NCBI GenBank assembly: GCA_043228905.1 | Contig: JBHGNT010000003.1 | Location: 22,878,001-22,942,000 of the forward strand | Origin: Azolla caroliniana | Taxonomy: Eukaryota; Polypodiophyta | Length of the DNA stretch: 64,000 nt | Direction: 5' to 3' | Part shown: positions 33,491 to 44,526 of the stretch, piece after piece | Layout of the letters: the number at the start of each line of letters is the position of its first letter | How positions within the stretch are numbered: the stretch's first letter is position 1 | Program-made: the position numbers and the translations under genes | Notes under the pieces: model-generated | Told to the model about the DNA's origin: nothing | The model's input: only the letters and a program-made list of their open reading frames with translations | The model's database searches: none

Positions 33491-36429
33491 TCCGCCCCCA
33501 TCTAACCGCACGTCCACCGGTACGTGCCAATTCCGGTGAAGGGTGAGAGATTTCGGCCGGTGAGAAACCGGTCTTCTGTAATCCGCATCCCGGCTCGTTG
33601 CCGGTTTGATCCGTCGGCTTCGGTTCTTCCTTCGCGCTTACCTCCTCGTAGGCTCGTTTGACCCGTCGATGGGTCCTTCACCGCGATCTCCATAGTACAC
33701 GTACTTCCGCTGGCCCTTGTTCGGCCGTATGCACGCCCCGCTCCCCGCCGTATGCCCGATTTCCTCCGTTGAGGAACGCCCGTAGTGGCCCGCTTGTCCT
33801 TCGTTGACCATTCGTGTTGTCCTGATTGCCGTCCCATGTTGTTTCGCGTTGCCTTCGTCCTCTCGCCGCCACCTTCCTTCTCCATGGTCTTACATCGCCG
33901 CGTCGGCTCGAACTGCCATGGTCTCTGGAACGGTGTGGAGGACCCTTTTCTGGCCTTCTACGCGCTGCCTCCGAACCGCGCAACCCATCTCCGCGCTTGC
34001 CTTTTCGCTCCGGCACCTCCGTGTGCCACATACCCTCGTCTGTTGTTTGGCACTGCCTGTGCCGTACTCCGGTTCATTGCACGCCTTGTCGGCCCGTTTC
34101 CCAGCCAGATCGCGCATCGCCGCTCACCCGCATACTGGTGTCCTCCGCACCCGAGGAACACCCCGTAGTAGCCCGCTTGGCCCTTCCTGTCTTCGTGCTG
34201 CTGCAACAGGTCCTGAGTCTTCCGCTTGCCGTCGTCCCCTCGCCCCCACCAGCTTGTCACCCCGGGCTTGCCGTGTCAGTCTTTGCTACTTCGACGGAGC
34301 TTTCGAGATCTACGAAGCGAGTGTGGAGGATCCTCCTCCGGTCTCTCTTGCCATCCCCTGACTCCGACCCTGTGCAGTCCACTAGGCACCCGTCACCTCG
34401 TTCCCGGCACCTCCCTTGTGCCGTCTTCCGCTTCCTTTGTTCGGCACCGCCTGCACCGAACACCGTCCCGTAGTCATGCTTTGATTCGGCCCGCGATGGC
34501 CACTTGCGAGACGCTTATTCCGTCCCAGGTGTGCCTTTCCGGCCCGACACACCTCCTCGTGCTCGCCCTACCGGCTACTTCCGAGACCGTAACCGGCCGG
34601 TGAGGGTTTCACACTTCGTCCGCCCCGTCTTACCGAATCCCGATCCGCTACCTCGTGTCGTTGGGTCCCGTTCCCTGCCGCCACCGTCCTTCTCCCTAGG
34701 TCTCACGTTGCCACGTCGGCCGAACTACCGGGGTCTCCGGATCAGTGTGAGGGTCCCATAGGACCAGTCTTTGTTTCGTCGCTTGCCGAGATCCGGGTGT
34801 CTTTTGTCAAAGTCCTTCACGACTCTCCTCGTCTCTTCCGCGTAGCCGGGTTCCGTCTTCGTGTTGTCGGGTCCCGTTTCCCGCCGCCACCAATCTTCTC
34901 TCTCGGTCTCATGTTGCCACGTTGGCCGAACTGCCGGAGTCTCTGGTTCGGTGTGGGGATCCCGTAGGACTGGACTTCCTTATGCCCACTGACCTTGCCG
35001 GAAGGTCCGATTTGGTTCGTAGACGCCTTGCTGGCCTCATACCTCCTTGCCGTTCGTCGCCTCCTGTCGTCCGATCACGTTCTCCTGCCGCCACCGATCT
35101 CCCCTATAGGACTCATGTCGACACTTGGGCCGACCGCCGGATCGGTGTGAGTGTCTTCGTGGGACCTCCCCTTCAGGCTTCGGTTGCCTGCCTTGCCGCC
35201 GCCACCGTCCCTTACTCTAGGTCTCACGCCTCCTCTTGTCATTGGCTGCCAGAGTCTCTAGAATCGGTGCGTGTAAGGTCATAGCTGCTCCGCTCTGCCT
35301 TTGCCATCCTCTTCTGTTGGTCTCGTTCCCCTGCCGCCACCGTCCTTTCCTATAGGACTCACGCCGGCTCTCGGGCCGACCGCCGGATCGGTGTGAGGAT
35401 CTGCATAGACCGCCCATCCGTAGCCCTTTGCCTTCGTCCCCTTGCCGCCACCGTTCGTCACTTTAGGCCGACCGCCGGCTCTCGGTGTGAAGGATCCTCC
35501 TCGGGCCTCCGATTTGTCTTCCTGATCCTGTCCCGGGTCGTCCTTTTCCACATGCCGAGAGGGCGGTTTACTCCGCACCCTCTCCCGTGGTACCGACGTA
35601 CCGTCTCCTTGGCCTCTTCGTAGGCTTGCTTTCTTCCTCCCTCTCGGAATGGTCATCCGGGAGTCCGTTCTGCCCGGTTCTCGTCCGGGTCCGTTCGTCC
35701 TTCTCCGGATTGTCGGGTCCCGTTCTCCTGTCGCCACCAGCCTTCTCCCTAGGTCTCACGTTGCCACGTTGGCCGAACTGCCGGGCCTCCGGACTGGTGT
35801 GGGGATCCTGTAGGACAGGACTTCGTTCTCCTCTTCATCCCTTGTAACTCCTGACCTTCGCCCGGTCGGTGTTTCTCCCCACGTAAAAGAGGGCGGCTCG
35901 TCCCGCACCCTCTTCCGTATCAGCACTTTCATGCCGAATCCGGCCCCGATCGAACGATCCACGACCGGATTCTGCTCCATCCGCATCGGAATGCCGATCT
36001 TCTCGTGCAGCGTCCGTCCTCGGCCTCCTCACAGGCCGTTTCCCATCCCCCTTCACTGGCATCGTGCCAAGACTCCTCGTCGGCGCCTTCTTTCTCTCCG
36101 GTCTCATGTCGGCACACGGGCACGACCGCCGGAATCCGCGTGGAGGGCTCTTCTCCGCTCCTTCCCCGTATCGTCTCGCCGGTGATTCTTGGTCTTTCAC
36201 CGCCGCCTTCCTCCGCTTGGGACTCACGTGGGCACTCGGGCCCGATTGCCATCGTCTCGGGAGCAAGTGTGGGAAGACACAAAGAATCGCCCGTCCGGTT
36301 TACGCACTTGTCCATAGCCACCGGCTCTTCGTGGTCGGCGGTCGTCTCCTTACCCATCGCGCAAGCCCCGTCTCAGCTTGCTTCTCCAATGACCGGGGTT
36401 TCGGGCTGACACGCCCGACACCGCTGGCT
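33491..36429. repeat. GC-rich degenerate repeat array of the gag-only element
   Basis: No pol domain. A module recurs at about 34650-34765, 34865-34980, 35075-35165, 35320-35405, 35710-35820 and 36190-36260, with shared words ctgccgccacc, ctaggtctcacg, gttgccacgttggccgaact, and gtgtggggatcc. A second word, cgcaccctctcccgtggtacc, occurs at about 35574 and 36509 (gag C-terminal codons) and in altered form at 35908. Composition is far more GC-rich than the flanks. Long open frames on both strands here reflect GC content. Confidence 0.75.
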
Positions 36430-37359
36430 CTAATGTTCTGATCCCGCGATCGGTATCTCGGCCTCGTCCTTGGCCGTTCTATCTCCGCAAGTCGAGAGGG
36501 TGTTATGTTCCGCACCCTCTCCCGTGGTACCGTCGTACCGATCTTCTGTCGTCGCGTGGGGCAAGTCCGTCTTCTCAGTCTCAGCTTGCGGCCTCGGTCT
36601 TTCCTCTTCCTTGAGCATCGCCTCGAGAGCTGCGTACGCCTCCGCAATCCGGGCCTCAACGCCGACCCTTGCCAACTCCCTTTGTCGTTCGGCCTCTTCC
36701 CGCTGTGATGGCACGCCGTCGCGCGCCTTCCTCTTAGCCTTCTCGGCTCGCTCACCATCTAGCCGTTGGCACACCCTTTCGACCTTCGACCAGTCCTCCG
36801 TAAGCCCATTCGCTCCGTCATCATCTTCGAGCTCAATCCCAATGGCCTCCCGTTCCGCTCGGTCGATCGACCTGACGAACAATAGGACCTTGTCCGCCCC
36901 CACCAAACCTTGTTCCCGCTCCGGGAGCCGAGCAAGCCGTCGCTCAAACTCTCGGAACGCCTTGGTCGCGCCCCGGTGGGTCTTTGCTGATGCTACCCAC
37001 TTGTCAAAGTTGTGTTGTCCCCGACTCTTCCGCCGTCCTCCGTATGCCTTCAAGAGCGCCTCTTCGAAGGCCTCCCACGAACTATGAGCCTCACGGAGCT
37101 CCATTACTTCCGCATGCATCCGGACAGCTACGACCCGACAGGAGAACTCCAGCCTCAACGACTCGTCTACGCCACGCTCCTCCATTTCCGCATTGTAGGC
37201 TTCCAAGTAAGATGGGACTTTGTCCCCGTTGAAACGGCCGACTCTTTCGACCACTCGCTCAACTGCTTGTTGTGCTGCTTCTCGCCTCATCACCACTCGT
37301 GCCGACTCCAACACCACTTCGGCCACCATCACCGCGAGGTCGTCGTCTTCCGACTCCAT
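36430..37359 (-). CDS. gag: Retrotransposon gag-like protein of the nonautonomous element
   Basis: 309 codons from ATG 37359, 37 bp inside the right LTR. Residues 1-45 are acidic then basic helical; the middle carries a retrotransposon Gag core (GDKVPSYLEAYNAEMEERG, LREAHSSWEAFEEALLKAYGG, FREFERRLARLPEREQ), then a charged coiled-coil-like stretch rich in Glu, Arg and Ala (~205-255) and a GTTGEGAEHNTL tail. No zinc knuckle is seen. The frame is intact. It would form particles for the element; everything enzymatic is missing from the element. Confidence 0.7.
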   Translation of the reverse strand: MESEDDDLAVMVAEVVLESARVVMRREAAQQAVERVVERVGRFNGDKVPSYLEAYNAEMEERGVDESLRLEFSCRVVAVRMHAEVMELREAHSSWEAFEEALLKAYGGRRKSRGQHNFDKWVASAKTHRGATKAFREFERRLARLPEREQGLVGADKVLLFVRSIDRAEREAIGIELEDDDGANGLTEDWSKVERVCQRLDGERAEKAKRKARDGVPSQREEAERQRELARVGVEARIAEAYAALEAMLKEEERPRPQAETEKTDLPHATTEDRYDGTTGEGAEHNTLSTCGDRTAKDEAEIPIAGSEH

Positions 37360-37396
37360 CCTCCCTTGCCGCCTTTCACGTCGGGTTCACCAAATA

Positions 37397-37571
37397 TGTC
37401 GCGTTGTTATGCGCGTGCGTGGAGAAAGGCGGGACCACGGGGGTCTTGGACTAGGGAGTGACGGAGCGTAGGAAGTCGTACTTCACCGTTTCCGGGGCAT
37501 CCCAGAAGCACACCGGAAGCAACCGAAGGGAGAGAGAGAAAGAGAGGGAGCACGTGCTTGACACCGACTCA

Positions 37572-37613
<42 letters not shown>

Positions 37614-38212
37614 CTGACACGACTCACGCCCTTATGTACAGGAAACGCAGGAAAGGGGAAGCACCCGATACCAACAGAGACGCGAATATACACAAAAAGA
37701 CACAAATGTATGTATATAAAAGGAAGAATACATTCCCGGCTTCGAGCCGGACCAAGGTAGGTTACAACAGTTGTCTGCTGTCAAGCCGCCGTCGGGGAGC
37801 TCTCGGCTCGTCGCGCCGAGCGGGGTCTTGCACAGGAGGCCGAGCCAAAGCAAACCCTAAGCAAAACACGAAGGGGGAAGAAGAAGAAGAAGAAGAAGAA
37901 GAAGAAGAAGAAGAAGAAGAAGAAGAAGAAGAAATAACCCTAAATCTAATGGTATACCCTCTAACGCAAAATGGGCAACCCCTTCACAAAGGGCGCTCCC
38001 TTCGTTTTATAGAACAAGGAGAGGGATGCGTTACAATGTGGGATAAATCCCGACTTACATGGGATCGTCTGTCCCGACTTGATTACTCTTCGGCGCCATA
38101 AAGGCGCCCTCGTTATTCACACTAAATGTACAAGGGTGAGCACACATGCTGCACCCCGCCGATGTAGCCAATGTTTCCCGGTTTCCACCTCTGGATAAAA
38201 TTCTTCACGACA
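37397..38212 (-). repeat. 5' LTR of the gag-only element
   Basis: 816 bp, TG...CA on the minus strand, with longer CA (37576-37613) and GAA (37878-37933) runs than the other LTR, which largely explains the length difference. A heptad such as tatataaaagg (about 37714) is a possible TATA box on the + strand, but the element is transcribed from the minus strand. Confidence 0.92.
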
Positions 38213-39865
38213 ACGGCTTCCAAACCGAAAGCCATTCGAAAGGGCGTGGATCTTTTGCTTGTCTTCAATGTGGTGCGGTAGACCCATAGTGCATGGTGTA
38301 GTTTATCATCCCAATCCATCCGATGCTCGTTCACGATTTTCTTGAGAATCGTCTGCATGGTCTTATTTGTAGACTCATCCAGTCTAGTGGCTTGGGGGTA
38401 GTAGGGTGTGCTCTTCTTATGCACCACAATGTAATGGGAGGTTAACTCGCGGATAAGACGGTTGAAAAAGTGCCCCCCTTGGTCGCTCACGAGCTCGATT
38501 GGGTAGCTGAATTGACACCACAAGTATTCATACACAAATTTTGTTGTCGACACGTCCATGTTGCGTAATGCTTTCGCTTCGACCCATTTCGTGTAGTAAT
38601 CGGTAGCCATGATTATATATTTGTTGCTTGTTCGGGTTGCAGGTGGTTTAAATGGCCCTACGGAATCCAATCCCCATTTCTGAAAGGGTTCTAAAGGAAG
38701 GATCGAGACGACTGAGGTAGTTCGTGACTGCATGTTGTACTCTTGGTCGATGTTGGATATCAAAGTCAAATTCCTGTAGAAGGAGCATCCACTGTGCTAA
38801 CCGACCGGTTAATGCCTGCTTGTCGACGATGAATAGAAGCGTCGAATGATCAATGTGAAAAGGGAATTTTCGGCCGAGTAGGTAATGGCGAAATTTAGTG
38901 ATGCTATAAATCATGTCAAGTGCTTCTCATTCCGTGGTGGGGTAGTTCTTTTTGGCCGTGGAGAGCCGTCGGCTAGTGTAATAGACAGGACGATACAAGT
39001 TCGGAGGTGTTTTCTGCATCAATGCGCTTCTGATGGCTATGTCGGAAGCATCCACAAACACGTGGAATAGCTGCGACCAATGCGACGGTTGCACGACTGG
39101 GGCGTGGGAGAGCATCACCTTGAGGGATATATAAGCTTCGTCCTACGGGTCCGTCCATCGGAATGGAATCGTATGTACCGTGGCATGCAGAGGTGTTACG
39201 AAGTCGGCCAAGTAGCTAACATGCGACAATGCCACTGAATCTATCCCAAGAATTGGCTAAGAGCTTTTGCCGTGGTTGGAGCTGGGGCATTTAGTATAGC
39301 GTGCACCTTGTCGGGATCCATGGCTATATTGTCGCAACTAACAATGTGATTGAGCAAGGCGCCGCTAGTTACGTAGAAAGCACATTTGGTCGGGTTTAAG
39401 CTAAGCCATGCGTGTCGGCATTGTTGAAGGCACACATGTAGATGTTCGAAGTGATTGATTTGTTGCCCGTACACGACAAAATCATCGAGGAAGACTTGCA
39501 TGAATGCTGGAATATATTCCTCGAAAATTTCGGCGATTATGTGTTGGAAAGTGACGGGTGCCGTTTTCAAGTCGAACATCATTACAACTGCGACAAACAC
39601 ACCCCATTCGGTCACGAAAGCCATCTTCTCTTGGTTGTTAGGATGCATTCAGATATGATTGTAGCCATTGAATCCATATAGAAAGCTATGGCAATTATGG
39701 CCTATGACCACGTCCAAGACGCCGTTCGTGAATGGAAGTGGAAATGCATTTGTGATAGTGGCTGCGTTTAGTTTATGGTAGTGGACGCACACTCGGATTT
39801 GCCCGTTCTTTTTCGGCACGACCACAATATGGCTTAACTAGGTTTCCCTCTTGACAGGCCGAATG
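38213..39865 (-). pseudogene. pol: Tat-like pol middle: RT, RNase H, integrase core
   Basis: Minus strand, several frames. RT: VCVHYHKLNAATITNAFPLP, then FVTEWGVF, APVTFQHIIAEIFEEYIP and the catalytic FLDDFVVYG (39.46-39.49 kb). RNase H: LFHVFVDASDIAIRSALMQK, YRPVYYTSRRL, then FPFHIDHSTLLFIV. Integrase: FQKWGLDSVGPFKPP, YIIMATDYYTKWVEA, ELVSDQGGHFFN, and a catalytic Glu region reading RLDESTNKTMQ. Stops at about 39240, 39650 and 38925 and frameshifts show decay. The HHCC zinc part of integrase appears deleted between RNase H and integrase core near 38.75 kb. Confidence 0.88.
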
Positions 39866-39870
39866 AACCC

Positions 39871-40471
39871 TGTCAGACACAGTACTCGGCCACAACCGAG
39901 GAATAGGATCAACTCACAGAAAACAGGAAATACAAAATGCACGAAGACAATAGGGAGAAGAGTACACATGACGTTTTACGTGGAAAACCCTAAATGGGAA
40001 AAACCACGGGAGTCCTCAAACTCCAACTATCACTATAGACAGAGATGTACAATGGTGAAGCTACAAGACAACAACCTTGAGCTCACTGTCTTCGCCACAG
40101 GCGGCGGTATTACACAGAGGCAACGACCTCTTCGTCTTTCTCTCTCTCTCTCTCTCTCTCGGCTGCTCACTTAGCTCCCTCTAAATGGAAAACCAGAAAA
40201 ATGAGTAACAACAACTAAACTGTTTGCCCTAAGTCATATTTATACACATATGACTTTCGGGCTATTTACAAATATAGCCTCAAGGGCCCTTGGCAAACAT
40301 ATTCACAAATATGTCCCCGCATCCGGATCTCTCTCCGGGTACATTCGTCATCCGGCTCCGTAGCCGGGGTCTTCATCATCCGGCTCCGTAGCCGGGTACT
40401 CCTCATTCGGGTCTTCATTCCCGATTCCCGGACATCCGACCATCCCATCCGGAGGGACCGTAATCCCAACA
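39871..40471 (-). repeat. 3' LTR of the nested copia element
   Basis: 601 bp, TGTC...AACA as read on the + strand (TG...CA on the minus strand). Contains a CT run (40138-40161) and repeated words catccggctccgtagccggg. Confidence 0.97.
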
Positions 40472-40481
40472 AACTCCCCCT

Positions 40482-43364
40482 TCACTTCGGCATGGGATGT
40501 CTTTCCAGTCCGACTCTCTTCCGGCACGCTTCCATCTTGTCGGGTGTGAGCACTTTGGTCAGCATATCTGACCCGTTCTCGTCCGTGTGGATCTTCGTCA
40601 GCACGAACTCCTGGTCTTCTATCCTTTCCCGGATCCAGTGATATCTTCGCTGGATGTGCTTCGTCCGGGAGTGATAGGCCGCGTTCTTCGCAAGGTGGAT
40701 GGCACTCTGACTGTCGCAGTAGAGTCGGTACTCCTCCTGCTGGATACCGAGCTCTCTAATGAAGTCCTTCATCCATATTATTTCCTTGCCGGCTTCAACA
40801 GCCGCCATGTACTCCGCCTCCGTGGTTGACAACGCAACCGTCTTCTGCAGCCTCGACTGCCACGAAACAGCTCCCCCTGCATACGTCATCACATACCCTG
40901 ATGTGGACCGGCTGGTATCTGCATCAGCCGACATATCCGAATCGGTAAAGCCGTCGAGTTCGGGCTTACCGGAGCTGAATCGGAGGCACACGTTTGCCGT
41001 GCCCTTCAGGTATCGGAGTATCCACTTGGCCGCGTTCCAATGCTCTTTGCCGGGATTGCTCATGTACCGGCTTACCACTCCGACTGCATATCCTATGTCC
41101 GGTCTTGTACACACCATTGCGTACATCAAGCTTCCGACGGCAGAGGCATATGGTACTTTCATCATGTCCTCCTTCTCAGCCTTTGTCTTGGGGCTTTGCT
41201 TGCTGGACAACTTGCAGTTTGCCGGGAGGGTTGACCCGACCGGTCTTGCTTCCGACATGTTGAACCGGTGAAGCACCTTTGTCACGTACTTCTCCTGTGA
41301 CAGCCACAACTGCTTCTTCTTCCGGTCCCGGATGATGTGCATCCCTAGTATTTGCCTCGCCGGACCCAGGTCCTTCATTGAGAAGGTTCGGTGAAGCGCT
41401 TTCTTCAGCATCCGTATCTTGACCTTGTCCCGTCCGACGATCAATATGTCGTCCACGTACAGGAGGAGTATTAGAAAGTCTCCTCCATCGAACTTCTTCA
41501 CAAACACGCAGTGATCGGACTGCGTTTTGTGGTACCCTTCGTCGGTCATGAAAGAGTCGAACTTCCGGTACCATTGCCGGGGAGCCTGCTTCAGTCCGTA
41601 CAGGCTCTTCTTCAACCGGCATACCAGGTGCTCCTTCCCTTTCTTCTCGAATCCTTCCGGTTGCTGCATGTAGATCTCTTCTTCGAGGTCACCGTGAAGG
41701 AATGCCGTCTTCACGTCCATCTGTTCTACCTCGAGGTCCATGCTTGCCGTTATGCTCAGCACCGTCCGGATGGAGGTCATCTTCACTACCGGGGCAAATA
41801 TCTCGTCGAAGTCGACGCCCTTCTTCTGTTGGAACCCCTTCACCACGATCCTGGCTTTGTATCTCGGGGGGTTTCCGGCATCTCCCGGTTTCAGCTTGAA
41901 CACCCACTTGTTACGAAGTGCCCGCTTTCCTTTCGGCAACTCCACAAGTTCATATGTGTGGTTCTCATGCAGGGAATCCATCTCCTCCTGCATGGCACTT
42001 AGCCACCTGCGGCTATGGGTGTCAAGCTTTGCTTCTTCAAAACTCTCCGGCTCCCCCTCGTCGGTTAGCAGCACGTGCTCTGGTTCCGGAAATCTCCGGG
42101 GGGCCTCTTCATCCGAATCCATTTCGGGATCGGGGCCGGTTCCGGTATCAGTTTCATCTTCCTCGGCCGGTTCTGTTTCTTCACCGTCTTCGGCCGGATC
42201 CTCGAGTGCTAACCGGTCCCTTGCCGGTCGGGACTGCTCTTCGTAGAGTTGATCCTCACCGGTCGACTTGGAGCTCTTCATCTTCTTCTCCGACTCCCAG
42301 TCGGCGAGTGTCTTGTCCTCCATGAAGATGATATCGCGACTCCGGAATATCTTTTTGTCGACTGGGTCCCATACTCGGTAGCCGAACTTGTCATCGCCGT
42401 AACCGAGGAATATGCATGGCCGGGTCTTTGGATCTAGCTTTCCTCTCCGGTCCTTTGCCACATGCACATATGCGAGACACCCGAACACCTTCAGATGCCG
42501 GTAGGATACTTCACTACCGGTCCACACTCTCTGCGGCGTGTCTCCGTCCAAAGGTACTGAGGGTGATCTGTTTATCACGTATGTCGCCGTCGACATTGCC
42601 TCAGCCCAAAACCCCTTGGGTAATTTCGCATGCGCCAGCATACTCCGGACCCTCTCCATTATGGTCCGGTTCATCCTCTCGGCCAGCCCGTTCAGTTCCG
42701 GCGTCTTCGGCACAGTAAACTCAAGCCGGATTCCCATCGAACGGCAATACTCCTCGAATTGCCCTCGGTATTCTCCTCCGTTATCCGCTCGTATCGCTTT
42801 CAGCTTCTTGCCGGATTCCCTTTCCACTCTCGCGTGGAGTTCTTTGAAGACGCACAACACTTGGTCCTTTGTCTTCAACGGTGCCGTCCACAGCTTCCGG
42901 CTGTGGTCATCTATGAATGTTACGAAATACTGGGCTCCGCCATGTGACTTCGTTTCTACCTGACACACATCAGTGTGTACCAACTCCAATGGTACACTGC
43001 GTCTCATCGATGGTCTTGAGCGGAAGGAGGTCCGGTTTTGCTTACCGGCCAGACAGTCGGTACACTTCCCCAGGTGTACGTGCTTTACCGGTATCAGGTT
43101 GTCTTCTGCAAGCCTCTTCATCCCCTTCTCGCTCATGTGGAACAGTCTCTTGTGCCACAGCTCACCGGCAGTGTCAGCTGCCACGTTCAGCTCCTCCGGA
43201 CATAGCCGGGAATTCATCAGGTACAGTGTGTTGACCTTCCGGGCCCGAGCCACTATCAGGCTCCCTTTGCTGAACTTCATGACACCGTTCCGGATGCTAC
43301 CCGTGTAGCCTTCATCGTCTAGCCTCCCGGCCGAAATCAGGTTCAATCGAACCTCCGGAACGTG
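40482..43364 (-). CDS. pol: Copia pol: integrase, reverse transcriptase, RNase H
   Basis: Continuous frame ending at TGA/TAA at 40482. From the N-terminus: GAG-pre-integrase zinc region (LWHKRLFHMS ... CTDCLAGKQ), integrase with TDVCQ, IRADNGGEYRG and LNGLAERMNRTIME (the D, D, E residues), then RT with [64 protein letters not shown] and the catalytic LLLYVDDILIVG (about residue 630), and RNase H with GFTDSDMSADADTSRSTSG, STTEAEYMA, YCDSQSAIHLAKN and RTKHIQRRYHWIRE. It copies the element RNA into DNA and inserts it. Its 5' end is separated from gag only by the TGA at 43365-43367. Confidence 0.96.
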   Translation of the reverse strand, partial: HVPEVRLNLISAGRLDDEGYTGSIRNGVMKFSKGSLIVARARKVNTLYLMNSRLCPEELNVAADTAGELWHKRLFHMSEKGMKRLAEDNLIPVKHVHLGKCTDCLAGKQNRTSFRSRPSMRRSVPLELVHTDVCQVETKSHGGAQYFVTFIDDHSRKLWTAPLKTKDQVLCVFKELHARVERESGKKLKAIRADNGGEYRGQFEEYCRSMGIRLEFTVPKTPELNGLAERMNRTIMERVRSMLAHAKLPKGFWAEAMSTATYVINRSPSVPLDGDTPQRVWTGSEVSYRHLKVFGCLAYVHVAKDRRGKLDPKTRPCIFLGYGDDKFGYRVWDPVDKKIFRSRDIIFMEDKTLADWESEKKMKSSKSTGEDQLYEEQSRPARDRLALEDPAEDGEETEPAEEDETDTGTGPDPEMDSDEEAPRRFPEPEHVLLTDEGEPESFEEAKLDTHSRRWLSAMQEEMDSLHENHTYELVELPKGKRALRNKWVFKLKPGDAGNPPRYKARIVVKGFQQKKGVDFDEIFAPVVKMTSIRTVLSITASMDLEVEQMDVKTAFLHGDLEEEIYMQQPEGFEKKGKEHLVCRLKKSLYGLKQAPRQWYRKFDSFMTDEGYHKTQSDHCVFVKKFDGGDFLILLLYVDDILIVGRDKVKIRMLKKALHRTFSMKDLGPARQILGMHIIRDRKKKQLWLSQEKYVTKVLHRFNMSEARPVGSTLPANCKLSSKQSPKTKAEKEDMMKVPYASAVGSLMYAMVCTRPDIGYAVGVVSRYMSNPGKEHWNAAKWILRYLKGTANVCLRFSSGKPELDGFTDSDMSADADTSRSTSGYVMTYAGGAVSWQSRLQKTVALSTTEAEYMAAVEAGKEIIWMKDFIRELGIQQEEYRLYCDSQSAIHLAKNAAYHSRTKHIQRRYHWIRERIEDQEFVLTKIHTDENGSDMLTKVLTPDKMEACRKRVGLERHPMPK

Positions 43365-44495
43365 TCAGACATCCTTCAGCAGCATCTTGCATCCGGTTGA
43401 TGTCATCAGCCACACGTCTCCTATGCCGGCAATCCGGCATGTGCCTTCATTTCCCATCCGGACACAGCCGTGCTCACCGGCTGTGTAGGATGAGAAGTAT
43501 TTCTTCTCCGGGGTCAGGTGGAACGACACTCCGGAATCGACCACCCAGGTCATCTCTTCACCGGCAAGGTTCAGCTCCCTCTCTTCGGTAATGAGCATTA
43601 TCTCTTCTTCACTTGCCGCGAGTGCCGTCGTTCCTTTCCGGTCGTGCCCTCGCCGATCCGGACCTCTCCGGTCCGTGGCTCCCCGGTATGCACCGTTTCG
43701 CTCCGGTGACTTCTTCGAATCGGTACCGTCGGTTCCGTTGTCTTTCCGGAAATGCCGACAGTTCTTCTGGAAGTGCCCCGACTTCCCACAGTAGAAGCAT
43801 GTAGGTCTTCCCCTTGACTGCGACCGTGTCCCCGACTTCTCCCGTCTTTGCGGACTCCGGTTCCGTTGTCTTCCCCGTTCCGATTCGGTAAGCAGCGCCT
43901 TCGAGTCGGAGGCCGGTTCTTTATCTCTCCGACGCGCTTCTTCATTTAGAATACTTGTCTTTACCGTTAGTAAAGACAAGTTCTCTTCCTTACAGGAGGT
44001 GCTGAGAGTAACTACCAAGTTCTCCCAGCTCTCCGGAAGGGTACACATCAGCATGATGGCTTGCATTGCGTCATCCAACGGGAACTTGATCGCCGCAAGC
44101 TGGTTCACGAGTCCCATGAACGTGCTGACGTGTTCGACCATGCTCTCGCCGTCCCGGTACTTAAGATTCACTATCTTCCTCATCAGGGAGGTCCGGGTCA
44201 GAGCATTCTTCCTCTCATAAAGTCCGGACAACTTCTGCCACATCTCATAGGCGTTCGTATCGTTCGCCACATGTTGCAGAACACTTACATCGACGTATTG
44301 CCGGATCGTCGCTACGGCTTTCCGGTTCAGGAGCTTCCACTCCGACTCTATTACCCCCTTGGGTATCTCGGCATTGTCGATCGGTTCGTACAGGTCTCGG
44401 ACGATGAGAAGGTCTTCCATCTTTATCTTCCAGTCGGCGTAGTTCTGTGAGTTCAACACCATCATGCCCGGAGGCCCACTACCGCCGCCTTCCAT
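43365..44495 (-). CDS. gag: Copia gag and protease, ending at an in-frame TGA
   Basis: ATG at 44495. N-terminal copia Gag (NYADWKIKMEDLLIVRDL), UBN2-like core (KIVNLKYRDGESMVEHVSTF), an Arg/Ser-rich stretch, zinc knuckle CX2CX4HX4C at about residues 232-245 (CFYCGKSGHFQKNC), and the protease active site D-S-G-V-S at about 318, where copia usually has D-S-G-A-S. The frame stops at TGA 43367-43365 in KDV*HVPEVRL, where a CGA codon is expected; downstream codons remain in frame. One CpG transition would account for it. Whether the element is functional by readthrough is unknown. Confidence 0.94.
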   Translation of the reverse strand: MEGGGSGPPGMMVLNSQNYADWKIKMEDLLIVRDLYEPIDNAEIPKGVIESEWKLLNRKAVATIRQYVDVSVLQHVANDTNAYEMWQKLSGLYERKNALTRTSLMRKIVNLKYRDGESMVEHVSTFMGLVNQLAAIKFPLDDAMQAIMLMCTLPESWENLVVTLSTSCKEENLSLLTVKTSILNEEARRRDKEPASDSKALLTESERGRQRNRSPQRREKSGTRSQSRGRPTCFYCGKSGHFQKNCRHFRKDNGTDGTDSKKSPERNGAYRGATDRRGPDRRGHDRKGTTALAASEEEIMLITEERELNLAGEEMTWVVDSGVSFHLTPEKKYFSSYTAGEHGCVRMGNEGTCRIAGIGDVWLMTSTGCKMLLKDV

Positions 44496-44526
44496 TTTCT
44501 GTGTTAACCTTGCTCTGATACCACTT

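Larger units (their letters stand above)
32716..38212 (-). mobile_element. Gag-only (nonautonomous) Ty3-like LTR element nested in the Tat-like integrase
   Basis: LTRs 32716-33490 and 37397-38212, reading on the minus strand TGTCGTGAAG ... GCGACA. Just inside the left LTR a polypurine tract (gatgggggcgga on the minus strand) and just inside the right LTR a candidate primer site (TTTGGTGAACCCGACGTG, minus strand) fix the orientation. The interior (33491-37396) has a gag-like ORF but no protease, RT or integrase; instead about 2.9 kb of GC-rich degenerate repeats. It must have relied on another element's enzymes. No clean target duplication is seen. Confidence 0.85.

Noticed and set aside
33785-36441. 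Many overlapping ORFs of 80-215 codons on both strands
   Set aside because: GC-rich repeats rarely produce stops; the frames are Arg/Pro/Ser-rich, overlap each other and match no family.
32711-38217. A 5-bp target duplication for the gag-only element
   Set aside because: CACGA before the left LTR and ACGGC after the right LTR do not match, and shifting the LTR ends does not give a convincing pair.
40587-44450. Plus-strand ORFs up to 170 codons opposite the copia gag-pol
   Set aside because: Antisense shadows of the intact minus-strand polyprotein.
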